DNA from: Xaviernesmea rhizosphaerae
GTDB taxonomy: Bacteria; Pseudomonadota; Alphaproteobacteria; Rhizobiales; Rhizobiaceae
Direction: 5' to 3'
Length of the DNA stretch: 64,000 bases
NCBI RefSeq assembly: GCF_001938945.1
Contig: NZ_MKIO01000040.1
Location: forward strand, 176,941-240,940
This document shows positions 43,433-52,338 of this stretch, one piece after another. The translations under genes were made by a program, and so were the position numbers. A model generated the notes under the pieces. It was not told where the DNA came from. It did not search any database and saw nothing but the letters and a program-made list of their open reading frames with translations. Position 1 is the stretch's first letter, and each line of letters opens with the position of its first letter.

Positions 43433-43534
43433 AGAGCATCCGAGCGAAAAGACAAAGCCGTGTTTCGCATCGGTCCGGCGTGGAAACAGGAACCCAGAGC
43501 CTCGCAGCGATGACACTTTTTCGGTCCGATGCGC
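43433..43534. repeat. Dispersed palindromic repeat, copy 5 (interrupted)
   Basis: Starts AGAGCATCCGAGCGAAAAG and ends CTTTTTCGGTCCGATGCGCT. The two end blocks are about 75 bases apart, as if the copy had been enlarged by intervening sequence. Confidence 0.65.
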
Positions 43535-43666
43535 TGGCGTTAAAAGTCGCCTCTCCCCGGGATTGCGTGACAGGCGCGGGCGGATCGGCTAGAGGCTTTG
43601 GGTCTCACGCCGTACGGTTCCGTTCAGGACCGATGATCCCGCCACTGATCGCCTACCGACAATCGC

Positions 43667-43694
43667 CCTCTGATGATCCCCCTCTGATGATCCC
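43667..43694 (+). repeat. Exact 14-base tandem repeat before dapE
   Basis: CCTCTGATGATCCC occurs twice in a row, and the second copy ends one base before the ATG at 43696. The copies contain ATG codons that could act as alternative starts. Confidence 0.8.
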
Positions 43695-43695
43695 T

Positions 43696-44889
43696 ATGTC
43701 CGCCACCGATCCCATCGCCAATCTGGCCGCGCTGATCCGTTGCCCCTCCGTGACCCCGGCCGAGGGCGGCGCACTCGCCGTGCTCGAAGAGCAGCTCCGG
43801 CCGCTTGGTTTCACGGTCGATCGCATCGTCTCCTCCACGCCTGATACGCCCGATATCGAGAACCTCTATGCCCGGCTGGGCACGGAAGGCCCGCATCTGA
43901 TGTTTGCCGGCCATACGGATGTGGTGCCGCCGGGCGATGCCGCGCTGTGGCGCCATCCGCCCTTTTCGGCCATGATAGAGGACGGCATGCTGCATGGCCG
44001 GGGCGCCGTGGATATGAAGGGCGGGATCGCCTGCTTCGTCGCCGCCATCGCCCGCCTGCTTGCCGAGGGGCGCAAGCTGCCCGGCTCCGTCTCGCTGCTG
44101 ATCACAGGCGACGAGGAAGGCCCTGCCATCAACGGCACGCCGAAGCTGCTCGACTGGGCGGTGGCCCGCGGCGAGCGCTGGGACGCCTGCCTGGTGGGCG
44201 AACCCACCAATCCGGACCGGCTCGGCGACATGATCAAGATCGGCCGGCGCGGCTCGCTGTCGGGCATCGTCACGGTCACGGGCGTCCAGGGCCATGCCGC
44301 CTATCCGCATCTGGCCGACAATCCCGTGCGCGGCATCCTGGCGCTGGCCCGGGCGCTGATGGACCCGCCGCTCGACACCGGCACCGAGAATTTCCAGCCG
44401 ACCAATCTGGAAGTGACCTCCATCGATGTCGGCAATCCCGCCACCAACGTCATCCCCGCCAGCGCCACGGCGCGCTTCAACGTGCGCTTCAACGACACAT
44501 GGACCGCCGACAGCCTGAAGGACGAGCTGATCCGCCGCCTGGATGCGGCCGCCAGGGATGAGGCCCTGCGCCCCGGCCGCGCGCCCGTCAGCTATAGCCT
44601 GACCTTCGCCGAGCGGCCGAGCCATGTCTTCCTCACCCGCAACGACCGGCTGATCTCCACGCTCTCCTCCGCCGTTGAAGGCGTTACCGGGCATGTGCCT
44701 GCGCTGTCCACCACGGGCGGCACCTCGGATGCCCGCTTCATCAAGGATCATTGCCCCGTGGTCGAATTCGGCCTGGTCGGCCAGACCATGCACATGGTCG
44801 ACGAGCGGGTCGCGGTCGCCGATCTGGAGACGCTGACGCAGATATACATGCGTTTCGTGGAAAGCTGGTTCGCCGATGCCGCAGCTTGA
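43696..44889 (+). CDS. dapE: Succinyl-diaminopimelate desuccinylase
   Basis: A 397-residue dinuclear-zinc peptidase-family enzyme that frees L,L-diaminopimelate from its N-succinyl form. Metal ligands lie in FAGHTDVVPPGD, AVDMKGGIA, GDEEGPAINGT and VVEFGLVGQTMHMVDERV. The alignment begins at about SATDPIANLAALIRCPSVTP, so ATG 43696 or the nearby 43687 is the start; there is no strong Shine-Dalgarno site in the tandem repeat before it. It overlaps the next gene by 14 bases. Together with dapD it supplies lysine and cell-wall meso-DAP. Confidence 0.95.
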   Translation: MSATDPIANLAALIRCPSVTPAEGGALAVLEEQLRPLGFTVDRIVSSTPDTPDIENLYARLGTEGPHLMFAGHTDVVPPGDAALWRHPPFSAMIEDGMLHGRGAVDMKGGIACFVAAIARLLAEGRKLPGSVSLLITGDEEGPAINGTPKLLDWAVARGERWDACLVGEPTNPDRLGDMIKIGRRGSLSGIVTVTGVQGHAAYPHLADNPVRGILALARALMDPPLDTGTENFQPTNLEVTSIDVGNPATNVIPASATARFNVRFNDTWTADSLKDELIRRLDAAARDEALRPGRAPVSYSLTFAERPSHVFLTRNDRLISTLSSAVEGVTGHVPALSTTGGTSDARFIKDHCPVVEFGLVGQTMHMVDERVAVADLETLTQIYMRFVESWFADAAA

Positions 44890-45472
44890 GGAAGTCGGGA
44901 TCTATCTCAAGGGCCTCTGGCTGCTGATCCTCGGCAAATCCGAGGGCTTTGGCTGGCTGGATATCAGCGTCTCGGGCGTCTGGCGCTCCTTTGCCGCCAT
45001 CCTCTGGTGCCTGCCGGCCATGATGGTCTCCTGGGCCTCTTGGCGGCTCGCCTATCTCTCGGACATGCCGGCCGGCACGCCGACCGGGCTCGCCTTCATC
45101 GCCAAGCTGATGATCGTCGATCTCTTGAGCTGGATCGTGCCGCTGCTTCTGGTGGCGGCGCTGTCGCGCCCGCTCGGCTTCGACACGCTGCTGGCGCCGC
45201 TGATCGTGGCGACCAACTGGCTCTCGGTGCCGACCTATTATGCCATGGCCGTGCCCTCGGCGCTGCGGCTGCTCCTGCCGGAAGCGCAGGGCCTGAGCGG
45301 GCTTCTCTCGCTTCTCGCGCTGATCGGCGCGCTTTTGGCACTGTTTCGCGTGGTGCGCGCCGTCACGGGGGAACAGGCGCTGCTCTCCTGGGCGCTCTCG
45401 GCGCTGCTGGTGCTGCCCTCGCTGATGCTGGGCGATCTCCTGCAGCGCAGCCTCGGCCTTCTGCCGGGGTAA
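44876..45472 (+). CDS. Polytopic membrane protein of YIP1-like type
   Basis: A 198-residue inner-membrane protein with about five hydrophobic helices. The first soluble part, MPQLEEVGIYLKGLWLLILG, is followed by helices such as SFAAILWCLPAMMVSWASW and LLSWIVPLLLVAAL. It overlaps the dapE 3' end, so it is translationally coupled. I have no firm family beyond a YIP1-like helix pattern, and the function is unknown. It is convergent with truA across a long hairpin. Confidence 0.78.
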   Translation: MPQLEEVGIYLKGLWLLILGKSEGFGWLDISVSGVWRSFAAILWCLPAMMVSWASWRLAYLSDMPAGTPTGLAFIAKLMIVDLLSWIVPLLLVAALSRPLGFDTLLAPLIVATNWLSVPTYYAMAVPSALRLLLPEAQGLSGLLSLLALIGALLALFRVVRAVTGEQALLSWALSALLVLPSLMLGDLLQRSLGLLPG

Positions 45473-45477
45473 TACGC

Positions 45478-45524
45478 CTGACAGGAACGTTCACCGTCCT
45501 TCCAGGTCGTGAACAGCCTGTCAG
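45478..45524. terminator. Bidirectional hairpin between the dapE operon and truA
   Basis: CTGACAGG...GTTCAC pairs with GTGAAC...CCTGTCAG across this convergent gap. The right arm includes the truA stop codon. There is no long T-run, so this is a putative terminator. Confidence 0.5.
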
Positions 45525-46264
45525 TAATCCACCTGCATGAAATAGAGCCCGTCCGGCGGCGCTACGGGGCCGCAGGCGCGGCGGTCGCAGGCATCCAGCG
45601 CCGCGCGCACATCCGCCACGCTCCACTTGCCCTCCCCGGCAAGCTTCAGCGTGCCGGCCAGCGAGCGGATCTGGTTGTGCAGGAAGCTCTGGGCGCTGGC
45701 GCGGATCTCGATCATCTCGCCGTCGCGGGTCACATCCAGCCGGTCGAGCGTGCGCACCGGGCTGTTGGCCTGGCAATGGGCCGAGCGGAAGGTGGTGAAG
45801 TCATGCTTGCCGACGAGCGTCTGCGCGGCCTCATGCATGCGCGCGGCATCGAGCGGCCGGTGGACCCACCAGACCCGGCCGGCTTCCAGCGCCGGCGGCG
45901 CGCGGCGGCAGAGGATGCGGTAGAGATAGTGGCGGCGCAGGGCGGAAAAGCGCGCGTCGAACTGGTCGTCCACCGCCATGACCTCGAGCACCGACACCCG
46001 CTCGCCCGCCTGGCCGAGATGGGCGTTGAGCGCATTGCAGAGCTTTTTCGGCGCCCAGACCCGGGCAAGATCGGCGTGCGCCACCTGGCCGCGCGCATGC
46101 ACGCCAGAATCCGTGCGGCCGGCGCCGCGGATCGACACCGTCTCGCCCGTCAGCCTGAGGATCGCGCCCTCGATCGCGCCCTGGACGGATGGGCCGTTTT
46201 CCTGGCGCTGCCAGCCGACATAGGGAATGCCGTCATATTCGACGGTCATGCGATAGCGCGGCAT
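45521..46264 (-). CDS. truA: tRNA pseudouridine(38-40) synthase
   Basis: A 247-residue enzyme that converts uridines 38, 39 and 40 in the anticodon stem-loop to pseudouridine. The catalytic Asp52 lies in GAGRTDSGVHARGQ. The N-terminal strand MPRYRMTVEYDGIPYVGWQ is typical. Its ATG abuts the fmt stop (TGAATG), so it is the third gene of a def-fmt-truA group. The length is standard for TruA. Confidence 0.96.
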   Translation of the reverse strand: MPRYRMTVEYDGIPYVGWQRQENGPSVQGAIEGAILRLTGETVSIRGAGRTDSGVHARGQVAHADLARVWAPKKLCNALNAHLGQAGERVSVLEVMAVDDQFDARFSALRRHYLYRILCRRAPPALEAGRVWWVHRPLDAARMHEAAQTLVGKHDFTTFRSAHCQANSPVRTLDRLDVTRDGEMIEIRASAQSFLHNQIRSLAGTLKLAGEGKWSVADVRAALDACDRRACGPVAPPDGLYFMQVDY

Positions 46265-47200
46265 TCAGAACACCCGCGTCCCGGCAGGGATCGGCAGGCC
46301 CCGGCGGAAATCCTCCGCGTCGAGCACCTTGCCGCCGGCGCGCTGCAGGCGCGTCAGGCGCACGGAGCCTTCCGAGCAGGCAATGGTCAGATCGTCGAAC
46401 AGCGCCGTGCCGGTCTCGCCGCCGGCGGTCTCAAGCTCGCAGGCCAGCACCTTCACCCGCTCGCGCTTGCCGCCAGCCTCCACCTCGAACCAGGCGCCCG
46501 GCGAAGGCGACAGGCCGTGAATATGGCGCAGAACCTCTTCTGCCGGGCGGGCAAAGGAAATCCGCGTCTCCTCCTTGGCGATCTTGGCGGCGTAGAGCAC
46601 ACCGGCCTCGCTCTGGGGCGTCAGCGGCAGGTCGCCGGCCTCAAGCCGCGCCATGGCCTCGACCATCAGTTCAGCACCTGTGGTCATCAACAGGTCATGC
46701 AGCAGGCCATAGGTGGTGGCATCGTCGATCGGCACGCGGGCGGTGAGCGCAACGGGGCCGGTGTCCAGCCCCTTCTCCATCTGCATCACCATCATGCCGG
46801 TCTCGCGGTCGCCGGCCATGATCGCGCGCTGGATCGGCGCAGCACCCCGCCAGCGCGGCAAGAGCGAGGCATGGCCATTATAGGCGCCAAGCCGGGTGCC
46901 GGACAGGATCGCTTCGGGCAGAAGCAGACCATAGGCGACGACCACGGCCACATCGGCATCGAGCGCGCGGAAGGCCGCGCGGTCTTCTTCCGCCTTGAAA
47001 TTCAGGGGGGTGCGCACCGGCAGGCCGAGCGTCTCGGCCGCCTGATGCACCGGCGACGGGGTGAGATCCAGTCCGCGCCGGCCGGCCGGGCGCGGCGGCT
47101 GGCTGTAGACGGCAACGATCTCGTGACCGGCCCGCACCAAGGCTTCGAGCGTGGCGACGGAAAAGGCCGGCGTGCCCATGAAAACGATGCGTAGCGCCAT
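46265..47200 (-). CDS. fmt: Methionyl-tRNA formyltransferase
   Basis: A 311-residue enzyme that formylates initiator methionyl-tRNA using 10-formyl-tetrahydrofolate. The N-terminal Rossmann opening is MALRIVFMGTPAFSVATL; the catalytic region contains NGHASLLPRWRGAAPIQRAI and MQMEKGLDTGP. A C-terminal oligonucleotide-binding domain follows. It sits between def and truA, directly abutting truA and 104 bases after def. Its product is deformylated by Def after translation initiation. Confidence 0.97.
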   Translation of the reverse strand: MALRIVFMGTPAFSVATLEALVRAGHEIVAVYSQPPRPAGRRGLDLTPSPVHQAAETLGLPVRTPLNFKAEEDRAAFRALDADVAVVVAYGLLLPEAILSGTRLGAYNGHASLLPRWRGAAPIQRAIMAGDRETGMMVMQMEKGLDTGPVALTARVPIDDATTYGLLHDLLMTTGAELMVEAMARLEAGDLPLTPQSEAGVLYAAKIAKEETRISFARPAEEVLRHIHGLSPSPGAWFEVEAGGKRERVKVLACELETAGGETGTALFDDLTIACSEGSVRLTRLQRAGGKVLDAEDFRRGLPIPAGTRVF

Positions 47201-47303
47201 CCGTCCCTCCTTGCGATCATTGATGCCCGCCCCATGAGGCGGGCGGAAACGGGCGTGGAATGCGGCCAGATCCAGCAGGTGCCTGTGGGGGCCCGCCCTG
47301 CCG

Positions 47304-47828
47304 TCAGATCGCCTTCGTGCCGCGCAGCTTCGAGGCCTTGGTGAACTTGCGGATCACCATTTCGCGCTTGAGCTTGGAAATATGGTCGATGAACAGCACG
47401 CCGTTCAGATGGTCGATCTCATGCTGCAGACAGGTGGCCAAGAGGCCGTCGGCCTCCAGCACCTGCTCGCGGCCCTCGAGATCGACATGGCGAACCGTGA
47501 TGGCGGCGGGGCGCTCGACCTCGGCATAATAATCCGGGATCGACAGGCAGCCTTCCTCATAGACCGAGCGGGCATCGGACGACGTCAGGATCTCGGGATT
47601 GATGAAGACGCGCGGCGCCTTCTCCTCCCCTTCCTTGGCCACGTCGATCACCAGCATGCGGCGCGGCACACCGATCTGCACGGCGGCCAGGCCGATGCCG
47701 GGGGCGTCGTACATGGTTTCGAGCATGTCGTCGGCCAGCCGGCGCACGGCGTCGTCAACGGTTTCCACCGGCGCCGAGATCTGGCGCAGCACCGGATCAG
47801 GCAGAATGATGAGCGATTTGATGGTCAT
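47304..47828 (-). CDS. def: Peptide deformylase
   Basis: A 174-residue Fe/Zn metallohydrolase that removes the N-terminal formyl group from new proteins. All three motifs are intact: GIGLAAVQ at 44-51, EGCLS at 92-96 (metal ligand Cys94) and HEIDH at 136-140. The sequence is close to type I PDFs. It is the first gene of def-fmt-truA and divergent from rmuC, about 200 bases separating the two starts. Confidence 0.97.
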   Translation of the reverse strand: MTIKSLIILPDPVLRQISAPVETVDDAVRRLADDMLETMYDAPGIGLAAVQIGVPRRMLVIDVAKEGEEKAPRVFINPEILTSSDARSVYEEGCLSIPDYYAEVERPAAITVRHVDLEGREQVLEADGLLATCLQHEIDHLNGVLFIDHISKLKREMVIRKFTKASKLRGTKAI

Positions 47829-48029
47829 GGCGCTCCCTTAACCCAAACTTGAACCGGAGGGAATTCGCTTTGCGCCGGCTTGGGCACGCTCCGCCCCTCT
47901 TTCCGCGGAAAGATGGGGCTTGTTCTTGTTTTGATCTAGTGGTCACCGCGAATTCTGCTAGGTTCCATCGCCAGGCGCCGCGCCCTTGCGGGTCATGCGC
48001 GCGCCCTCTCCTCATGCGTTCCAGGTGCC

Positions 48030-49274
48030 ATGTCCCGCGATTCCCTCAGCTTCGATACCGTGCTCTTCATCCTCGGCGGCCATCCCGTCACCCTGGGCCT
48101 GCTGCTGGCGAGCCTTTGCGGCCTGCTGCTTCTGACGATGCTGCTGTCAACGCTGCGGCGCGGGCGCGCCCATGCCGCCGAGCAGGAGCGCATCGACCGG
48201 CTGCTGACCGCCCAGGCGGAGATGCAGAGCCGCATGGCCACGCTGACCGAGGTGTTCGGCACGCGCCAGAGCGAGCTCAACCGGGCGATCGGCGAGCGGC
48301 TGGACGGTATGGGCCAGCGCATCGGCAGTTCCATCCTGCAGCAGACCCAGGCGACGCATGAAAACCTGCGCCGGCTGCAGGAGCGGCTGACGGCGATCGA
48401 CAGCGCCCAGGCCAATATCCAGACGCTGGCGCGCGACATGGCTGGGCTGCAGCAGATCCTCTCCAACAAGCAGACGCGCGGCGCCTTCGGCCAGCAGCGC
48501 ATGGAAACCATCGTCGCCGACGGCCTGCCGCAGGGCGCCTATACCTTCCAGGCAACGCTGTCGAACGGCGCGCGGCCGGACTGCACCATCCGCATGCCGA
48601 ACGGCCAGCCGGCGCTGGTGGTCGACGCCAAGTTTCCGCTGGAGGCCTGGAACACGCTGCGCTCGGCCCAGGACGAGGCGGTGAAGCGCCAGGCCGCCCA
48701 GCAGTTCCGCCGGGATATGGAGGTGCATATCCGCGATATCGCCACGAAATATCTGCTGCCGGGCGAAACCCAGGATACGGCCTTCCTCTTCGTGCCCTCG
48801 GAATCGATCTTCGCTGACATTCACGAGCATTTCGAGGCGATCGTGCAGAAGGCGCAGCGCGCCCGCATCGTCATCGTCTCGCCCTCGCTCCTGCTGCTAT
48901 CGATCCAGGTGATCCAGGCGATCCTGCGCGATGCCTCGATGCGCGAGCAGGCGCATCTGATCCGCGACGAGGTGGTGCATCTGATGGCCGATCTCGGGCG
49001 GCTGGACGAGCGGGTGCGCAAGCTGCAGGGCCACTTCCTCGCCAGCCAGCGCGATGTCGAAGACATCCTGATTTCCTCCGACAAGCTGCGCAAGCGCGGT
49101 GGCCGGATCGAGGCGCTGGAGCTCGACACGCAAGGCCCCGCCCCGGTCGCAAGCCCGCCGCCGGCCCAGCCGCAGGCGACGCCCTCCTCCTCTGCTTCGG
49201 CCCCGCAGGGCCCCGGCGATCAGGGCCGCCCGCGCCAAAGCGCGCTGAAGCTCTGGGTGGTTGACGAGGACTGA
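48030..49274 (+). CDS. rmuC: DNA recombination protein RmuC homologue
   Basis: A 414-residue protein with an N-terminal membrane helix (HPVTLGLLLASLCGLLLLTM), a long coiled coil rich in Glu, Gln and Arg (about 45-140), and the RmuC nuclease-like domain with ARPDCTIRMPNGQPALVVDAKFPL, a segment resembling an endonuclease-fold active-site strand. RmuC limits inversions at short inverted repeats in E. coli. The C-terminal 40 residues are Pro/Ala/Gln-rich. It is divergent from def. Confidence 0.92.
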   Translation: MSRDSLSFDTVLFILGGHPVTLGLLLASLCGLLLLTMLLSTLRRGRAHAAEQERIDRLLTAQAEMQSRMATLTEVFGTRQSELNRAIGERLDGMGQRIGSSILQQTQATHENLRRLQERLTAIDSAQANIQTLARDMAGLQQILSNKQTRGAFGQQRMETIVADGLPQGAYTFQATLSNGARPDCTIRMPNGQPALVVDAKFPLEAWNTLRSAQDEAVKRQAAQQFRRDMEVHIRDIATKYLLPGETQDTAFLFVPSESIFADIHEHFEAIVQKAQRARIVIVSPSLLLLSIQVIQAILRDASMREQAHLIRDEVVHLMADLGRLDERVRKLQGHFLASQRDVEDILISSDKLRKRGGRIEALELDTQGPAPVASPPPAQPQATPSSSASAPQGPGDQGRPRQSALKLWVVDED

Positions 49275-49522
49275 CGCGAAAGGCAGTGTGCCGCCGCATT
49301 CGCGCGTGCCGGGAGGGCTCACGCATCCGCGCCGGGGCAGGCATGGGCAGGCTGCTGCGGCCCCTCCCGCCTCAGGCTCGGCGCGAGCGGAACGACCCTC
49401 CCGCGAATGGCGGATCCCGCAATTTCAGGCCCGCTCTCGTGGCCGAACGACATGACGAAAAGACACGGCATCGTGCCTGCGCCCTTGAGGCCGGCGATGC
49501 CTCCTTCAGGAGGAAACCGCCC

Positions 49523-50434
49523 ATGATCACCGTTTTCGGTTCCATCAATATGGACCTCATCGCCACCACGGCGCAGCTGCCGCGACCGGGCGAAACGGTG
49601 GCAGGCCATGGCTTTTCCACCGCTGCCGGCGGCAAGGGCGCCAACCAGGCGCTGGCTGCCACGCGGGCTGGCGCTGCGGTGCGCATGGCGGGCGCGGTCG
49701 GCGCAGACAGCTTCGCCGAGGGCGCTCTGGCGCTGATGGCCGAGGCCGGCACCGATCTGTCACTGGTCGGCACCGTTGATGAGGCCACCGGCACGGCGCA
49801 TATCCTGGTGGGCGACGACGGGGAAAACATGATCGTGGTCGTTTCCGGCGCCAATGGTCGGATCGGCGAGAGCGAGGCGCGCGCCGCGGTCGCCAGCCTG
49901 TCGGCCGGCGATCTGCTGATGCTGCAGCTCGAAGTACCGGCCGCCGCCGTCGAGGCCGCGCTCAAGGCCGCGCGCACCGCCGGCATCACCTCGCTGATCA
50001 ACACCGCGCCGCTGACGCCGGAAGCCGCCGCGCTTTCGCGGCTCGCCGATATCGTTGTCGCCAATGAGCATGAATTCGAGCGCCTCGCCGGCCGCACGGG
50101 CCTGTCGCCGGAGGAGCGTCGCGCGGCCATGGCGCGTCTCTCGGGCGAAACCGGGCAGACGCTGGTGGTGACTCTCGGCGCCGACGGCGTCATCGCCATC
50201 CGCGACGGCCAGTTCTATCAGGCCGCAGGCCTGTCGATCACCCCGGTCGATACGGTCGGCGCCGGCGACACCTTCTGCGGTTATCTTGCCGCCGGGCTCG
50301 ATGACGGCCTCTCCTTCGAGCGGGCGCTGCGCCGCGCCGCCATCGCCGGCTCGCTCGCCTGCCTGGCACCCGGCGCTCAGCCAGCCATTCCCATGGCCGC
50401 CGATGTGGATTCGGCCGAGATCGAAGCCGCCTGA
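49523..50434 (+). CDS. rbsK: Ribokinase
   Basis: A 303-residue ribokinase-family kinase that phosphorylates D-ribose to ribose 5-phosphate. The ribose-binding glycine motif GGKGANQA lies at 36-43 and the anion-hole motif DTVGAGDTFCG at 243-253 includes the base Asp249. A strong AGGAGG at 49508-49513 precedes this ATG, which rules out a longer frame starting further upstream. The nucleoside hydrolase gene 600 bases downstream would release the ribose it uses. Confidence 0.95.
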   Translation: MITVFGSINMDLIATTAQLPRPGETVAGHGFSTAAGGKGANQALAATRAGAAVRMAGAVGADSFAEGALALMAEAGTDLSLVGTVDEATGTAHILVGDDGENMIVVVSGANGRIGESEARAAVASLSAGDLLMLQLEVPAAAVEAALKAARTAGITSLINTAPLTPEAAALSRLADIVVANEHEFERLAGRTGLSPEERRAAMARLSGETGQTLVVTLGADGVIAIRDGQFYQAAGLSITPVDTVGAGDTFCGYLAAGLDDGLSFERALRRAAIAGSLACLAPGAQPAIPMAADVDSAEIEAA

Positions 50435-50490
50435 GAAAGCCTGCCCTCCCCTGCCGTCAGCGGAGCCATCCTTTTTCTTGATCAGCAAAG

Positions 50491-50523
50491 CGTGATGGAA
50501 CCAAGCCCGGTCCATCACGTTTT
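50491..50523 (+). terminator. Intrinsic terminator after rbsK
   Basis: CGTGATGGA (50491-50499) pairs with TCCATCACG (50511-50519) around an 11-base loop with inner pairing, followed by TTTT. Confidence 0.8.
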
Positions 50524-50640
50524 CAGGCCGAACCCGCGACTTTCGCTCTGCAGCATCGACCGCCGAGAGACTGTGCGCATGAAGCCGGCACGGTCCCGAT
50601 CCCGCCAGACGGCCGCTGCCTCGAACCCAAGGAGATTGTC

Positions 50641-50973
50641 ATGGCCCATAACGGCATTAACCCCGAACAGGACATCAACGCCCTGCGCGACGAAGTGGCC
50701 CGCCTGTCGAAGATCGTTTCGGCCCAGGGCGCCAAGGCTTACAGCGACACTCGCGCCAAGGCCGAGGAAGCGCTGGAAGCCGCGGCACCCGCCGCCCGCA
50801 ACGCCGTGCGCCAGGTCAAGGCCGAAGGACAGGCCATCGCCGAAGTTGCCCGCGAGCATCCCGCCGCCACCGGCAGCGTTCTGGCGCTCACCGCAGCCCT
50901 CGGCCTTCTGGTCGGCTATGTCATCGGCGCAGCCAGCCAGCCGCAGCCGAGCTACACCAAGTGGTGGCGTTAA
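50641..50973 (+). CDS. DUF883 (ElaB/YqjD-like) membrane-anchored protein
   Basis: A 110-residue protein: an amphipathic, charged helical N-terminus (DINALRDEVARLSKIVSAQG), an alanine/lysine-rich coiled-coil stretch and a single C-terminal helix TGSVLALTAALGLLVGYVIG with the short tail QPSYTKWWR. ElaB/YqjD proteins are tail-anchored inner-membrane proteins that bind ribosomes in stationary phase in E. coli; similar behaviour is likely but not shown here. A clear intrinsic terminator follows. Confidence 0.87.
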   Translation: MAHNGINPEQDINALRDEVARLSKIVSAQGAKAYSDTRAKAEEALEAAAPAARNAVRQVKAEGQAIAEVAREHPAATGSVLALTAALGLLVGYVIGAASQPQPSYTKWWR

Positions 50974-51008
50974 GCCGTCAGGCCATTCCCACGCCCATTG
51001 CGGCGTCG

Positions 51009-51039
51009 AGGCCCTCCCCAACCGGGAGGGCCTTTTTTT
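51009..51039 (+). terminator. Intrinsic terminator after the DUF883 gene
   Basis: AGGCCCTCCC (51009-51018) pairs with GGGAGGGCCT (51024-51033), a 5-base loop, then seven T. It lies only a few bases from the stop of the convergent nucleoside hydrolase gene. Confidence 0.93.
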
Positions 51040-51042
51040 GCG

Positions 51043-51984
51043 TCAGAGCGTCGCCAGACGCTCGGTCAGCAGTTCGAAGAAGCCTTCGGCATCGACCTCG
51101 CGCATGACGAGCGCATTGTGCGGCCGCCCTGTCACCTGCCACCAGTCGACCACCGTCATGCCGACGGTCAGGTCCGAGACGGTTTCGATCTCGACATTGC
51201 AGGCCTGGCCGCTGAAGAGCTCGGGCTTCAGGAGATAGGCGATCACCGTCGGATCATGCAGCGGGCCGCCATCGCTACCGTACTTTTCCACATCGAACCG
51301 CTCAAAGAAATCCAGCCAGCCGGTCATGGCGTCGCCGACCCGCGTGCCCATAGTGCGGAAGCGATCGACGCGGCGCTTCAGGGTCAGCACCTGATGCGTG
51401 ACGTCGAGCGGCATCATCACGATCGGAACGCCTGACTTGAACACGATCTCGGCCGCATCGGGATCGACATAGATGTTGAACTCGGCCGCAGGCGTGATGT
51501 TGCCGCCCTCGAAGAAACCGCCGCCCATCATCACCAGTTCGCGGATGCGCGGGGCGATATCCGGCGCCCTGGTCAGCGCGGTGGCGATGTTGGTCAGCGC
51601 ACCCAGGGTGCAGAGTGTGATGGTGCCCGGCTCGGCGGACCGCAGCGTCTCGATGATGAAATCGACCGCATGGGCCTCCTCGACCGGCATGGTCGGCTCG
51701 TCCACCTCGAAGCCGTCAAGCCCGGTCTTGCCATGGACATGCTCGGCGGTGACGAGCTGGCGCTTCATCGGCCGGTCGCAGCCGGCATAGACTTTCACGT
51801 CGCGCTTGCCCGCGACCTCGCAGACGACCCGGGCATTGCGCGTCGTCAGCGTCAGCGGAACATTGCCGGCGACGGTGGTGATGGCGAGGAGATCGAGATC
51901 GTCAGGGCTGGCCAGAGCCAGAAGCAAGGCGGCAGCATCGTCCTGCCCCGGATCGGTGTCGATGATGATCTTGCGCGGCGCCAC
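51043..51984 (-). CDS. Inosine-uridine preferring nucleoside hydrolase
   Basis: A 313-residue enzyme that splits ribonucleosides into base and ribose. The N-terminal calcium-binding signature is IIIDTDPGQDDAAALLLAL, and further active-site regions are TLGALTNIATAL, VMMGGGFFEGGNITPAAEFN and PLHDPTVIAYLL near the end. The substrate could be purine or pyrimidine nucleosides. Together with rbsK it forms a salvage route. It converges on the DUF883 terminator; upstream lies a dispersed repeat copy. Confidence 0.92.
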   Translation of the reverse strand: MAPRKIIIDTDPGQDDAAALLLALASPDDLDLLAITTVAGNVPLTLTTRNARVVCEVAGKRDVKVYAGCDRPMKRQLVTAEHVHGKTGLDGFEVDEPTMPVEEAHAVDFIIETLRSAEPGTITLCTLGALTNIATALTRAPDIAPRIRELVMMGGGFFEGGNITPAAEFNIYVDPDAAEIVFKSGVPIVMMPLDVTHQVLTLKRRVDRFRTMGTRVGDAMTGWLDFFERFDVEKYGSDGGPLHDPTVIAYLLKPELFSGQACNVEIETVSDLTVGMTVVDWWQVTGRPHNALVMREVDAEGFFELLTERLATL

Positions 51985-52338
51985 GGCGTTTCCCTTCCTG
52001 TCTGGATCAGCTCTGTCCGTCCTGCTTAGAGCATCGCACCGAAAAGTGGGAACCGGTTTTCGGAAAAAACCGCTGCAAGGACAAAAACGGGATCATCGCT
52101 CGAAAAAGGAAATCCGGTTTTCGCAAGGGGCAGGCCGCAGGTCCGGCAGGCCTTGCGTCACCTGGGGACGAGCCATCGGGCAATCTTGCAGCGGTCTTTG
52201 GCCATGCCCATATTCCCCCTGCCGGGCGCTTGCTTGAAAAGGCCCTGCAATCGTCGCTTTGAACTGCCGCAGGACGGGAGAGACAGCCGTTTCGCTTGGC
52301 GCTCCGGTCCTCATGGCCAGCTGCCGGGACCCTGCACC
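51985..52338. other. Gap between the nucleoside hydrolase and Hsp20 genes
   Basis: About 350 bases with a repeat copy (52028-52102). I looked for a ROSE-type RNA thermometer before the hsp20 ATG and saw no convincing one. No other gene. Confidence 0.5.
52028..52102. repeat. Dispersed palindromic repeat, copy 6 (full form)
   Basis: AGAGCATCGCACCGAAAAGT, GGAACCGGTTTTCGGAAAAAA, then GGGATCATCGCTCG. This is the same block order as copy 1 (75 bases). Confidence 0.85.

Larger units (their letters stand above)
43248..43695. other. Repeat-containing gap upstream of dapE
   Basis: About 450 bases holding a diverged copy of the dispersed repeat (about 43433-43534) and a 14-base tandem duplication directly before dapE (43667-43694). 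It is likely to contain the promoters of both divergent genes; no -10/-35 pair stands out. Confidence 0.55.

Noticed and set aside
43247..43695. CRISPR array or mobile element at the repeats near dapE
   Set aside because: Only two tandem 14-base copies and one diverged dispersed repeat; no regular spacers, cas genes or transposase.
52100..52338. ROSE-type RNA thermometer before hsp20
   Set aside because: I could not find the conserved anti-Shine-Dalgarno stem; a covariance search would decide.
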